A stretch of DNA of 64,000 bases from Pseudomicrostroma phylloplanum (taxonomy: Eukaryota; Basidiomycota; Exobasidiomycetes; Microstromatales), in the NCBI GenBank assembly GCA_039545275.1, contig BCHS01000018.1, forward strand, positions 310,001-374,000, read 5' to 3'. Shown here piece after piece: positions 10,698 to 22,787 of this stretch; position 1 is the stretch's first letter, and each line of letters starts with the position of its first letter. Under the pieces are notes generated by a model. It made no database searches. It worked only from the letters and a program-made list of their open reading frames with translations, and was not told the DNA's origin. The translations under genes were made by a program, and so were the position numbers.

Positions 10698-11907
10698 GGC
10701 GGCTGGTAGCCTGACGAGAGAGGCGCAGGCTGAGCGAGGTGGTCGTGTGAGCGTGGACGGACGGGTAGGTTGGTGGAAGTGTGGCGCGTTGGGTAGACGA
10801 GGAAAGTGGCTCAGGGTATAACAGTCGATGCTGATGCTTGGGAGGAGATGCTGGGGATGGTATGGTACGGCAAGTCAGATGATCAGGCCACGTCCAGACC
10901 CTGGTGTAGACTAGAGTGAGTTGCTCAGGAGCGGCGGGGCTGGGCAGCCTTGACTTCACTCTACTCAGGAGCTCCGATGTCCGTCTGTCCGCCAAACTCA
11001 CCTCACCTCGCGTCGCCCTGGCCCATGCATGCACTGAGCGTCGGAGCGGAGCAAAAGCGGCAGCAAACCACGGCCGTGCGAAGCCGACCAGGGCGCCAAA
11101 GGGGGGGGAGAATTTAGAGTCGATGTCTAAGCGAGGGGCCAGCGGCTGCGACACGCTCAGCCTTACCGGCCGAAGATAGATTGACGGACGTCACAGAGCA
11201 CGCAGACGCTGGTCAGGCCGAGCTGGTGGTGAGATACCAGCTTGGTGCGAGATACCAGCTGCGAGGCGATGGACCCGCCAGCCGCCAGCCGTGTCCGCTC
11301 TGCCCTGTCCTGCCAAGAAATCTCCTCGGCCAATCGTACCACCAGGACCATGCACGTCATATCACGCCGGCTCACAGCCACACGGCAGTGCACTGATAAC
11401 AATGAAGATGACGGCGGCGTTGAGGATGTCCTGTTGTCTACTCACTCACTCACTCCCGGCCTGCTCTGCTCTGCTCTTCTCTTCTCCCTCCCTGGAAATA
11501 CGGACTCGGTAGCAGTACCCGTAATAGTGGCAGCAACACTCCTCTCTCCGAAGTGGACAATTTCACTGCTACAGACCTGTTTGAGCTTCATTTGATTTGA
11601 CTCGCTTTGACTGACTAATATCACTCCCATCCCCAATCCATCCTTTATATACCCACCCAGTAGACAGACCCCTTCGCCCCTTCACCCCTGTCCCCCCTTC
11701 CTTGCTGTCTGAATAATTACCAAGTCACTTGCTCTCTAACCTGCCTTCCGTGTTTCCTTTACCCTGGACTGTTTTTCTTCTTCTTTTTCTCTCTGTTCTC
11801 TTCCCGTCTATATTTAACAAAATGTACCCGTGAGCACCACCATTACCCGATCACCATCAGCATCGACCCTGGCATCAGCTCCTCGCCAATCTCCTCTGCT
11901 CGCACCA
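10698..11907. other. intergenic region between the RhoGAP and kinase genes
   Basis: This 1.2 kb contains the upstream region of the RhoGAP gene (transcribed leftwards) and the 3' flank of the kinase (also leftwards). No conserved coding sequence was seen. The right third (11640-11824) has an unexpected promoter-like look on the plus strand: CTTTATATACC at about 11643-11653, then a strongly pyrimidine-rich stretch ending in TTTAACAAAATG at 11814-11825. Confidence 0.5.
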
Positions 11908-14900
11908 TCAAACCCTCACTTCCCTCTCGAGCATCCTAGCCAACACCTCCGAGACGGTGAATGCGCTCCTGGCCGCCGCACCACCACCACCTCGCCCTCT
12001 CGTACCAGCACCTGCACTACCAGCAGCAGCACCTCGCCCGCTCGCGCTTCCGCTCCCGCTACCACTAGCACTGACACTAGCGCTAGCGCTAGGACTTCCC
12101 GAAGTGCTCATTTCTGCTGCACCCTCTGCACCTGCACCTGCGCCTGCACCTGCACCATCCAGCTGGAGTCTCCTGCGTCGTGCCATCATCGAAGCAGACG
12201 CCGACGCAGAGGAAGGCGTTGGTGAAGGCGAAGGGGAATTGGATCCCGAGGGCGTGAGTGCCAACCCGAGCGCGCCTGTGCTTCCTTCCCCTACACCCCC
12301 GCCACGAGATGGGGAGAGATGTCCATCGGCAGAAGGAGACACAGGCGAGGCGTTCACCCCTCTAGCCGTCGATGTGCTCGTAGCGGCCGTAGTGCTCTTG
12401 AGCGGGCTCGCCAGCCTCTTCCTCGCAAGGGAAGGAGGGGAAAAGCTCGGGGTCTGCAAGAAGTCCAAAGTGGGCGCGGGGGATGAGCGTGGCGAGTCCT
12501 TGATGCCGCCGCCGAAGAGGGAAGACTGGGAGGACTCTTCGCTCTCATCACGACTGCGACTGCGCCTGCCGTCCGAATTGCCATTGGAGCGGGGCGACTC
12601 GTCGCCCGGTCTGCCTCCATTGATGGTAGCAGCAGAGGCAGACATCGAAGGCAAGCGACTCGCGAAGCTAGCAGCCCGAGAGTGGATCAGAGGACTGGTA
12701 AAGTCGGTCGAGAAGCCCCGCGTGGTGAGATGTCTTCCCCCTTGACTCTTCTTGAGGCCAAAGTGCTTCGCAAGGTCCTTTGCCCAGTGAGCAAACTCCC
12801 GTGGGGTGACGCGCTTGTTGACGTGTGAAGCCAGGACCGAAGCTTGACCTTGCTTCTGGGGATTGTCCGTAAAGGGCGAAGGGACGACGTTGCACAGTAC
12901 TCTTGTGCTGAGGAACTCTGCACACTCCCTCGTGAGTCCTTCGAAGCCCCTCATGAGGAACTCGACTGGCTCGTAGCAGTACGACGCAAAGCTTGGGCAT
13001 CTCTCGGAGTTGGGCTCCTTGAAGGGACTGCGATGGAAGATCATGTTCAGAAGGACGATTCCGAGAGACCAGACATCCGCCTGGAAGGGGTCGTACGTCT
13101 CGGAGAGGTTGAGGTGGCACTCTGGCGACATGTACGGCCGAGATCCGCAGGAGAAGTCTCGGCACTCGGCATCGGCTGTTGCAAGGCCAAAGTCGGTCAG
13201 CTTGACAATGACCGCTGAGGAGCTGGTCTTGGACGTGCTCGCCAGGACTTCTGGAGTGCTCGCAGTGGCCACGGAGCCAAAGCTCGAGTTGCTCGTACTT
13301 CGTGCGCTCATAGCAGTCGAAGAAGCTGACGAGATCCTTCGCGATGACGGTCGCCTAGGTCCTCCGCTGCTACCAACACTGCTGACCTCGTCGCGGATGC
13401 TTTCTTGGTCTTCTTCTTCAGCTTGCTGCTCAACCTCTCCGCGACGATCGTAGACGATGAGATTCTCTGGTTTCAGATCGCGATGCCTGTAATGCAAGGT
13501 ACGAGAGTCAGTCTGATATCCGTCAGCTTCGTCAGTGATGACCACTTGTTCACTCACGCTATGCCTCGGTCATGACAGAACTGAACCGCCTCGCACGTCT
13601 GCCTGAACATCTTGCTAATCAGTCTCAGCCTCTTCCTCGACAGCAGACCCTCGTTCGACGTAGACGCGAGAAGCGAAGGTGAAGGTGGCGTGCCGTCAGG
13701 GGAGATGGTGCCGTCTCCGCCTTCGTCACAGTAGTCTGAATTGTAGGCCAATCCCGTCGATTGATGAGCTCGGACGATTGCCTGGGCCGCTTCTTCGCTC
13801 TCGCCGTCCACATCGTGCGCTTGTTCCAACCAGTAGTAGAGGTCCTGACCGGGACAGTACTCCAGCACCAGGAACAGCCACTCGGGGGTCTCATAAGTTC
13901 GGTAAAGTGTGATGATGTTCTTGTGTGGAGGAATCGACTGGTGGATGGTCGCTTCAAGACGCTGCAGCTCGAGCATTTCTGGAGAGAGGTCGCGCTTGCA
14001 CAGACACTTGAGGGCGAACAGCCTGCCCTCGTGCGGTTCGTCGATGCCCGGAAGAGCTTGCGAGTCCCAGTAGCCTCCGCGAGCCTGAGCTTCAGCTGCC
14101 TCCTGCCTCTGTTCCGCTTCCTCTTCTTCTGCCGCTCTGCTAGCTAGAGACTGACGAGGACCTCTGTTGGCGCGAAGGGTCGAGCTGAGGTCACCATTGT
14201 TGTAGTTGACCTCTCCCGTCTCAGCGTCTTGCACCAGCGTCCCAGCAATCGTAGTATCGGCAAATGTTGCATCTGCTTCGCCACCGTCGTCTCCCTTGCG
14301 CCCTTCAGCGTCGGCGTAGCCTGCAATGGCTCTGCCTCCCCTCTTGCCAGCCATAAGACCTTCTTCGTCGCGGGGCCCTACATGGATCTGCCCATCATCA
14401 GCTGCCACCTCTTCGACGAGGTAGACGACTGCATAGCTTCCCTCGCCGAGCTTGCTCTTGACCTCAAGCCTTGTACCAGTCACATCTCGCTGCTGACTCT
14501 GGAAGCCGTCGGTAGTCTGGGCAATGGTGATCGGGTGTCCATCGTGGATCATGCCAGGGCCTAGTCGATCGCCGACCTCAAAGATGTCGACCACAGGTAC
14601 GCCGTTGCCGATTTGGTAGCCGCTAGAGGCAGCGGAGGCGGCAGACATGCGCCCAGCGCGTGACTGACAGTACGACTCGGTGAGCGACGTCTTGTGCTGT
14701 AACATCTCCTCGTGAGTGAGATCAAAGTCGTCCTCGAGGGCCGGCAGACTCTCGTTGTCCTCGTTGAGATGGTACAGCATGGACGGGCGCCTGTCAAGCC
14801 GATCATCACCATCGTCTTCATCCTCGCTTTCTTCCTCGTCTTCACTTTCGTCCTCGTCTTGCTCGACGAGGACATTGCGAGCAACCGAGTCAGGTCGAGA

Positions 14901-16646
14901 GCGCTGGTGATAGGACTCAAAGAAGCTCGGCCTCTCATTGGAAACAGGCCGGCGCTGCGAATCGAGGGCTGGTCGGGGCGATGCGACGCGGGCAGAGGTG
15001 ATACCACCTTCGAAGAAACCAGCTCCAGATGTGTTCGCCGAGGGGTATGAAGGCTCTACGCTCAGTTTAGATGAAGGCCTGGTATAGGGTGGCTCCGGTG
15101 AGCGAAGTGAGCCTCGCAGAGATGGCGTTCGGATGCGGTCATAATGAGCGACGACCGGCTTCAGACCATTGGAAGACCCCTCATTGCGTAGATGAGGAGG
15201 TCTGTACACCCCTCCGTAGACCTGTCTCGAAGAAGCGACCGAAGCGGCGGAGGGCGAGGAGAAGTTGCTCGATGACTCGCGCCTGGAGTGTTGAAGGCCA
15301 TGACCACCCAGCGAGGAGAGCGAGTGGCCAGACTCTCGTCTCAAGGGGGTTCGGCGAGGAAGCTCAGGAAGCTGGCTGTAGAGTTCACCGTCGTCTTCAA
15401 TTGTGTGCGCCGGGGGCTCGACCGAATGTCTAAACTTGGAAGGCGTAGCAGTCACCGGAGTGCGAACAAGACCATGATCGCCTCTCTCGCCTCCCCCGGC
15501 CATTTGCAGGGCCGAACTCTCAAAGGACGAAGATGCGACGCCGAGCGACAGTGGGGCCCTTGCTGGACTGCCGTTTAGGATCGCTCTCGCCAGTGGAGAT
15601 CGCATATTCGAGGCCGCGGTCAGAGACGAGGACAGAGCAGACTCGGGGTTCGCTGTGGGAGATGGCGATGCTCCTCTGCCTGGAGCGCCGGCGAGCCCGA
15701 GACTCTTTTGGACCGCAGGTGTGCGAAGAGGCGGTGACAGAGAATCGAAAGGAGCTTGAGACGCCCGCGAAGGTCTGCTGCTAGAAGCTGGGGGCGCCCA
15801 AGATGGACTGCCAGGAAGAGAGGGGAGACTGGAGGTTGGGGTCTCGGCCCAATTTTCTCTCTGGGAGGTAGGCTCCTCGTCCTCCTTCATGGCATCGAAG
15901 CCGGCCACACGCAGAGGATACAGGTTGACTGGAGGCCCCAACGAGCCACCTGGCCCTCCTGACCCGGCTGATCGAGAGTTGGCCTCCTCCCGACCCGTAA
16001 AGCTGTTTGCCAGCGGCGACCTTGCCGAAAGTGTCGATGCCGAGCTTGGACCAGACTCATGCTTGCCCCATGAGGCACTCTTGGAGGGGCTCCCAATGCT
16101 CCCAATCTCACTGGCAATGAATGCCCTCCTGGCCACCTCGCTGGCATTAGAAGCTGCGACGAAGCCTACGTGCCTGCGCTGATGGTGAGGACTACCAAGA
16201 CTACTGCCCACTAGCGACTGAGACGACTCGTTGATGCGAGCATGATGAGATCTCCAGCTTTCCGCTGTGCTAGCATCCTTGTTGTGGTGTTGTGCACCAC
16301 TGTGATTACGCCCACTGAGGCTGGTGTGTTGCCTCTCGTCTGCAGACGAAGCATGGCCACGGTGATTGCGAGGGGACGACACCTGCTCGGCAGCATTGGC
16401 ATGGCCAAAGGGCGACTTCCTAGCCAGAGACGAACCGGCCCCGCTGCCTCTGTCTCCCAGTGACTTGCTTAGATTGACAGGCTTCGAGGCGCTGGCACTG
16501 TGGCTGGAGATGTTGATGCGGTCATCTTTGGTAGAGTCATTGGCCCCAGGTATGGCTAACGCGGGAGATCGGGGCCTCCTCCAATTTGCATCTTGATCAG
16601 CCAGACGATGATGGGCGGGGGAGGCCTTGTTGCCCATGCCAGTCAT
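11908..16646 (-). CDS. very large Ran1/Vhs1/Sks1-like serine/threonine kinase
   Basis: Two exons (16646-13558, 13486-11908; 71-nt intron) give 1555 residues. Residues 1-720 are Ser/Pro-rich and disordered, with an acidic run (EQDEDESEDEEESEDEDD) near 590. The kinase starts near 727 with KLGEGSYAVVYLVEE. The VAIK lysine comes about 150 residues later (LFALKCLCKRD, near 878), so a long acidic insert sits in the N-lobe. HRDLKPENLIVYD is near 1030 and is split by the intron just before the HRD. A second insert of about 90 Ser-rich residues precedes KLTDFGLATADAECRDFSCG near 1127. YMSPECHLNLSETYDPFQAD and VWSLGIVLLNMIFHRSPFK place it with the Ran1/Vhs1/Sks1 family, regulators of nutrient response and, in fission yeast, meiosis. 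Residues 1260-1555 are low complexity. All catalytic residues are present, so it should be active. Confidence 0.9.
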
Positions 16647-17229
16647 AGTGGAATTCGTAACGTGGCCGCCAAGGCAGAAGTGGGAGGGCGGGCGGTCGTG
16701 GAATAGATAATGGACAGGTCTGACAGGAGTATCGGGTTTGACCCAGTCAACCTTCAGAGATGTGCTGAGGAGCGGGTGCAGCAGTAGACGAGACTAGGCG
16801 AGTGTCGGTATCTGGGCAATGCCCTAGGCGTATAGATGAGGTTGACGGTGTGCTATGTCATTGACGAGACAAGCGCATAGATTGACTTTGTTTGGCGCTG
16901 AGCTCCTAGCCGTCTCGTATGCGTCGTCTTTGAGCGTTGTTTGGTCCGAGTCGACGAGCTTGCCGATGGAGATGGAGTGGCAGAGCGATCTGGACTCATC
17001 AGTGAGGGATGGTGGAGGGGGGCCGGGAAGAGCTGCAGAGCCGGAAGGGTGCTTAGTGAGTCATGATGAGAGGCCGAGTGGGTGGTGGGTAGTGTGAGGG
17101 ATGGTGCGATAGCGTGATGGACGGCAGAAGAGGTGCCAGTGAGGATGGGTACGTGGCCAGCGGACGATGACGTGGAGATTGCGAGATGGTTCTGCAGCGG
17201 GGCAGCCAGCCAATATACAGACGACGGAA

Positions 17230-17254
17230 GGGGGTTGGGGGTTGGGGTAGGGGG
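17230..17254 (+). other. potential G-quadruplex
   Basis: Four runs of four to five G are separated by 2-nt loops (TT, TT, TA), an ideal G4 pattern. It lies about 580 bp upstream of the kinase start; the C-rich strand is the kinase sense strand. Folding is inferred from the pattern only. Confidence 0.6.
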
Positions 17255-17717
17255 TGGTCTGTGTGTTATATTGACTTTGCAAGGGCAAAGGGGGTGAGAG
17301 GGAGCGGGACAAGGGAGGGGGGCAAGGATTAATTGGAGATGATGGTGTGTGACGGCTAAGTATTCGGTGACGATGGACGGTGACGATGGACGAGCGAGGC
17401 GATGAGGGCGCGCGGGACGGAGGTCAGGTGATGGTTGGGTGGACGGTGGACGGTGAAAGCGATAAGCTGTTGTAGGATTCACTGTGTGCCCTCGGCATGA
17501 CCGACCGTCTCAGCCCGGGCAGATGCTACTCTACCAGCTGCCTCTCGCTCTCTCCCTCTGCACAGTGGAGTGGAGCAACAGAGCAACAGGCGCACATCAC
17601 TCACCCAGCCAGGACAGGCCAGGCCCCCCGCCCGCGCCATGCGCCCACGCCTCCGCTTCCACGCTCACCCCAGTCAACTTCCACGACGGCACTGCGCGCA
17701 GGCACTCGGCTAGCTAG

Positions 17718-17762
17718 CCTGTCTTGTCTGCCTGCCTGTCGGCCTGCCTGTCTGCCTGCCCT
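17718..17762. repeat. TGCC/TGTC-type imperfect microsatellite
   Basis: Imperfect tandem copies of CCTG and TCTG tetramers (CTGCCTGCCTGTCGGCCTGC and on). A similar tract occurs at 25431-25480 in the retroelement region. Confidence 0.75.
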
Positions 17763-18956
17763 TCCCGTCCCGCCCCCAGGCCAGGTGCTACCCGCACGAG
17801 TGAACAGCCAGCCAGCCAAGACTCATCACACAACGTGGGCGGCCAGGGACGGACGGATGGGCCATCCGAACCACGCAGGGTCCCGGTTACGTCCACAATG
17901 GCGCACCGCCACGGCACACCCGGTCCTCCTGCCCGTTGACCGCCTCCACTACCTACCTAGCAGCAACTCTTGACACTGGCAGAGCACAGCCTGGACTCTC
18001 ATCACGTCAAAATGGCGCAAAGTTGGAACACTGGCGTGCAGGCGTGCAGCATGGAGGATGGATATCCCAGCACTTTTCAGCATTCACACGTGTCCCGGCA
18101 TGTAGCGGGTATCGCAGCCTCAAGGGTACACCCCATTTGTGTGTCAGAGACTGCAATATTGTGAGAGGGCAAGCCGCCCGCTTCCCTCCTGAATAGAATC
18201 CATTACCATATTTGCTTGTGTCAGACGAAGGGGGCGCGGAACATGCGAGGTCTCGACTGTGCGGCTCATTTCCACCTGCACCATGTAAGCCACCCATGGG
18301 CAATGACGAGTGGCTCGCAAGGCCAGCGGCGAAGATCTTCTGTTGATAGCTTCAGGGTTCTCGGCTGCTAGACGCTGTGGGCCCTGCCCGTGGTTCTGCT
18401 CGGCCTCCGGCGAGGGTCCACTTCGATAGCTTATCGCATATACGCCTGCCTCACACAGTTCCATGCAAGCCATTATCGCAGCCCCTTCCCACAACGTTCA
18501 TGTCTGGTCCCCCTGATCTGCTCTTCTGATGCGGGAACCTTGTGACAGGTGAGATCGCTGTGCCTCGCCCCACCCAACCTCCAGATCAATGGTACAACTT
18601 TCTCCCCCTTCACACGGTGCTCCGAGGTGCGGGGAAGCCCCCTGCAATCTGTCCGATTGATCGGGGAGGAGGAGGAGTCATTATGCCCGCCCCGGAAATG
18701 GCGGACCGACGCCGGGGACCAAAGGGCCGCCCGCTCGCACATTACCGCACGGCCGAGGTAAGGAGATTAGAGATTACCCAGGCTCAGGCAGGCAAAACGG
18801 CGCAGCAGCAGCTTCCTACTTTGTCAATTGACTCGGGATTCAACGCTACGCCACGATAGCATTGTCACCACCGCACACGTACGCTTTCGCCTCCTTTCCC
18901 CTCTTGCTATTTGCTTTGTCCACTGAGTCGCTGTTGAATCGTAGCAAACCGCTGCG

Positions 18957-21900
18957 ATGGCTGGCCAGCGACTCCCCTCGATTTCCACGTCTCCGCCCAT
19001 GCGGATAGCCTACGCAGGACCCTCCACCTCATCCTCTACCGGCACCTTCTCCTCTCCCGAAGCAATCCGGCAACAGAAGCGTAGCAGACCCACTGCAGAA
19101 GAGACAGATCAACTCGATGAGGATGAACAACGACACCTTACACTGCAGCAGAAGTCCAGGAGCGCTAGCAGTTTATTGGACAGACCTAGGCGGACAGGAC
19201 GAGCGTGCTTGCAGGTAAGCATGTGGCGTGGCCGGGCGTGCTTTGCGATACAAATTTCTTACCCCTTGACAATATGCCCTTTCTCCCCCCTCCTATCTCG
19301 ACAGTGCCGCTCGAGAAAGCAAAAGTGCATCGTAGACACGGTCAACGAGGAAGATCCGCATGCACCGTGCAAGCGCTGTCTCCGGAACCGCTTCGACTGT
19401 TCCTTTCAAGAAGCCGATGATCAGGGTCCAGCACCCATCGCCCCCAATGTAGGCTCGAATGACGTCTCGATGCTCTTCCGGCAGATGCAGCGGCACGAGC
19501 TTCGGATCAGAGCACTGGAAGAGCAGCTGGCGGAGGCGTCTGCCCTTGCACGGCGTAGTGCTTCCTCATCTATGCACACCAATGTGAGACGCGGGGATGA
19601 TCCAGAGCTCGCAAGTATGGACAGTCGCTCCCTTCCCAACTTGGCAGAAATAGCCAGTGGATCCGGTGGCAGCAAAGGCGAGCCACGGGCGAGCGAATCG
19701 TCTCAACGTGCCTCATCTCCGCGCTCTTCCAGTAGTCTGTCCAGAGTCGGCGTGGAGAGTCTGCAGCTCGATGCTCCCATCGCTACATTGAGATCCTTAG
19801 GGGCCATTTCGCAGGATGGATGGCGAGGAAGGGCTGCCGAGTCTCCTTCGTCTGCATCCTCCTCGTTCGACCCTGTGAGCAGGGGTGTCCTGCCGCTAGA
19901 TGATGCTTCGCAGTGTATTGCAACGTAAGTGTAATATACAAACCTTTTGCCGATGCGTTGCCGCGAAACGCAATGGGCTGATCTGACCAACACAAAACTT
20001 ACTCGCGATCATCAGATACGCCTCATGTTGTCATTTCATGGCACCTCTACTAGACGAGGAGTTGCTGTACAGCCTCTCTGTCCTTCGCAAGCGACCGATC
20101 CTCTTCTTGGCCATCTGCTGCGTAGGTGCCAGACTATGGCAAGCCACTCCCGGTCTCGATGAGATGACGGCTCATCCCAACTACGATGCGCTAATCGAGC
20201 TTCTGGACGAGAGCTTCTCAAAATTGCTGCTACGACCCACCTCGGAGCATCTTACGCTGGCATCCGTTCAGGCGCTCCTCATTACGGCACAGTGGATGCC
20301 AATGGTCCGTACGGCCTCGCAAAGGTACGAGAGTCGGTACAGCGAGATCAGTGCTGGCTCTCTGCTCGGCCTAGTAGGTCGGTACGCCCACTCCATCGGG
20401 CTCGAAGCTGCCTCCCTACCACCCTTTGAAGGTCTGTGGGGTCAGCGACGTGCCTACAAGACTTGGCACAATCTCCTCACCTGCGACGCAAACCTCATGC
20501 TTACCTCGGGATTCCCACCCTCGACGCAAGCGGCCTCGGCTGCAGAGACGGCCCTGGTGCTCCCTGTGCATGGTCTGAGCGTTTCTGATGAGGACGTCAG
20601 GGTTGCGGGCTTGCTGGAGCTGGCGGCGATTGCTCAGCGCGCGATACCCCGAGCTGGGCTACTGCAGGACATTTCCCGGGGAGTCCTGGAGCGCTTCAAT
20701 GCAGAGCTGGATCAATGGGAGAAGTGAGTGGTGCCATACGAGGGGCCATGGAAGCAGCCTGTAGATGACCATACTGACATTGGTCCCCTACTGGCGCGAT
20801 TGTACAGGAATTGGGCATTGCCTCTCCGTGAGTCGGACCTGAGACTGTACTATCCAAACGACCTTCTGCGTACTGACACTGCTTCCGACCAATGACCACT
20901 TTGGCATGACAACAGGCGAACGTCGCATCAGGCATGACCAGATGCCTTTTACTTCCCTCCGGGTGAGTCGCCTGAGAGCAGCTCGAACAGTATCCCGACT
21001 TGCTGCTGACCACCTTTGTTCTACCATCTCGACTCCCTCAGTGGTACCGTCTAGCCATCAACAGTTCCGTCCTTCGACCCCTCCTCTCCACGCCCCTCAC
21101 AAGTGCCACCCGCAATCTGCAGTACAACTTCGTCGAGCCTCTAGACCAAAGTCTAACCGCTGCTGCCCGTATCCTGGTAGCCTACACCGTCTCGGCGGAG
21201 CGGTACCTTCCTGGGCTCAAGCACCACATCGCAGCATCTTTTCCGGATGAGGAGAAGCATTGGGCGCTTAATGATGAGGCTGTGCGAAAGCTGTGCTTCG
21301 CGGTGGACTCTTACTGGGTCACGATGACCTTTGCGGTCGTTTTCCTCGCTCTGTGCTATATACGGGGTCGCATTGATGGTGAGTGGCGCCGGCAGAGAGG
21401 CATAGCCCTCATGCAGAATACTCTAGACCTTCGCGCTGACGTGGACAATATGACCATTGCATTCCTTTTCTGTCTCTCGCAGAGGATTGCGCCCTCATCT
21501 TCTCCCCTTCATCTTCCCCAGCCAGCTCCATCTCCTCCTCCTCATCCGCCCTATACAACAAACCCTCAAATACCGCTTCCCCACTCCTCACCGGCGTGCG
21601 AGGCAAGAAAGCCTCTCCTTCTTCTCTCCTCTTCAAGCTGCTGGCGCTGGGCCACGCTCTTTTCAGTAGAGTGTGCGAGGTAGCCCCCGGACCGCACCCT
21701 GCGCATGACCTACTCGTGGTGGTGACGGATGTGGTGCGATCTGTTAATGCCACTCTTCCGGGGGTGGAACGGAGCGTGGGCTCGAAGGGAGGGTTAGCAG
21801 GGGCAGGGTGCGGAGCAAGAGCAGGGTTTGACGCAGGGAAAGGGAAGCTAATGCCCAGTGGCAGCGTAGCGGCCTTATTGTCTCCCAAGAGCGATCGGGA

Positions 21901-22168
21901 CAGTGCTCGTGCCGCTGCGCTCTCCTCTCTCGCTCCAGTCGAGCGTCTCGGTGGAGGATCACGCGATCTTGGAGCTGAAATCAACAGCGCACGGAGGGGT
22001 GAGCTCGCAGGGCTGGGAGGGAGCAGGGGCGCTGCGGTCCTTGGGGAGGGTGGATTGGTGGAGGGGGAGGACTCGGCGAGGAGAGTGGCACTGCACAAGC
22101 GTCTCGATGGGTCTGGACTGCAGTGGCTGGGCGAGATCTGGGACAAGATGATGGGAGTGCATACCTAG
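18957..22168 (+). CDS. Zn2Cys6 fungal-specific transcription factor
   Basis: Seven exons (18957-19214, 19305-19924, 20016-20723, 20808-20827, 20916-20962, 21042-21378, 21483-22168) give 891 residues with every join in frame. Residues 84-117 form the zinc cluster: ACLQ, then CRSRKQKC, then PCKRCLRNRFDC. The first intron cuts it between cysteines one and two. A coiled helix follows near 170-190 (RQMQRHELRIRALEEQLAEA), as in dimerising zinc-cluster proteins. From about 300 the fungal-specific regulatory region is recognisable (FLAICCVGARLW; GLVGRYAHSIGLEAA). The C-terminal 200 residues are Ser/Gly/Ala-rich. It should be a nuclear DNA-binding regulator; its targets are unknown. Exons four and five are only 20 and 47 nt. 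The first intron (90 nt) is a multiple of three without stops, so retention would insert 30 residues into the zinc cluster. Confidence 0.87.
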
Positions 22169-22204
22169 AGGGGATGTGACTACCCGGCCGACTGGGTGGC
22201 GGCC

Positions 22205-22545
22205 CGGCGGCGAGAAGAGAGTCAAGGAGGCGAGGCTCGCCGTTGTACACCACGTTCCTGGAGCTGTCAACCCCCCTCTCAAAAGGTTCCAGTCAGAATC
22301 ATCCTCTCTCGACCCTAAGGTGATCTGACGTGATACTCACAGTGCATTCTCGTCGAGTAGTCATAGGACCACCAAGGCCGGAGGACTCAGGAGACTAGCC
22401 TTGTGAGGGAAGAAGGTCACTAAGTCCCACCCCGATGCCGTTGACGGCGCCCGGCGGCGTTGCATCTGCGCCTGTGCACGAATCGCGTCGCATGGGCGAA
22501 CTGTAGAGTGAGACTAGGGGATAGGCGAATCTCAGAACGAGACAG
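22205..22545. repeat. LTR-like repeat fragment, left copy (type B)
   Basis: It shares CTCGCCGTTGTACACCACGT (22235-22254) with the copy at 25171-25190. It also shares later blocks in the same order: GATCTGAC, GATGCCGT, TCTGCGCCTG and a GTGCACG...CGCATG block. About 45 bp near its start are missing relative to the right copy. The segment just after it (22546-22640, starting GGCTACTTCTAG) is also similar to 24652-24745. Confidence 0.65.
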
Positions 22546-22787
22546 AGGCTACTTCTAGAAGATTGCTGAGATTGCTAGATGAACAGAAACGGAAGACATT
22601 ACAGAGCTCAAATCAAGTAGGGAGAGACTTGGCGGGGGGGGGGAGGGAGGGAAGTGGAGAAGACTGGTGGCTGCAGGCTCTCGGACAGAGCTGACGTTCA
22701 TGCAGCCTGCCGACATCCACTCGGCACGCTCCTTGTATGTCTCAAACTCCATGCGAGATTCCCCTGGTGACCAAGGGGTCCAAGGCC

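Larger units (their letters stand above)
16647..18956. other. 2.3-kb divergent intergenic region
   Basis: This is the longest non-repeat gap, between the start codons of the kinase (leftwards) and the first zinc-cluster regulator (rightwards). Open frames in it are short, low in complexity and unlike known proteins. It contains a G-run cluster at 17230-17254 and a TGCC-type microsatellite at 17718-17762. I found no tRNA or conserved coding region. Long upstream regions are common for regulatory genes. Confidence 0.5.

Noticed and set aside
11957..12745. 262-codon open frame on the plus strand, rich in Ala, Pro and Leu
   Set aside because: It is antisense to the low-complexity C-terminus of the kinase; GC-rich third positions keep the opposite frame open.
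16853..17482. 209-codon minus-strand frame rich in His, Pro and Ser
   Set aside because: Composition of translated pyrimidine-rich leader DNA upstream of the kinase; no motif, no splice partner.
17497..17973. 158-codon plus-strand frame
   Set aside because: It crosses a microsatellite and has no protein-like pattern.
21409..22146. 245-codon minus-strand frame
   Set aside because: It is antisense to the Ser/Gly/Ala-rich last exon of the zinc-cluster regulator and has no recognisable protein features.
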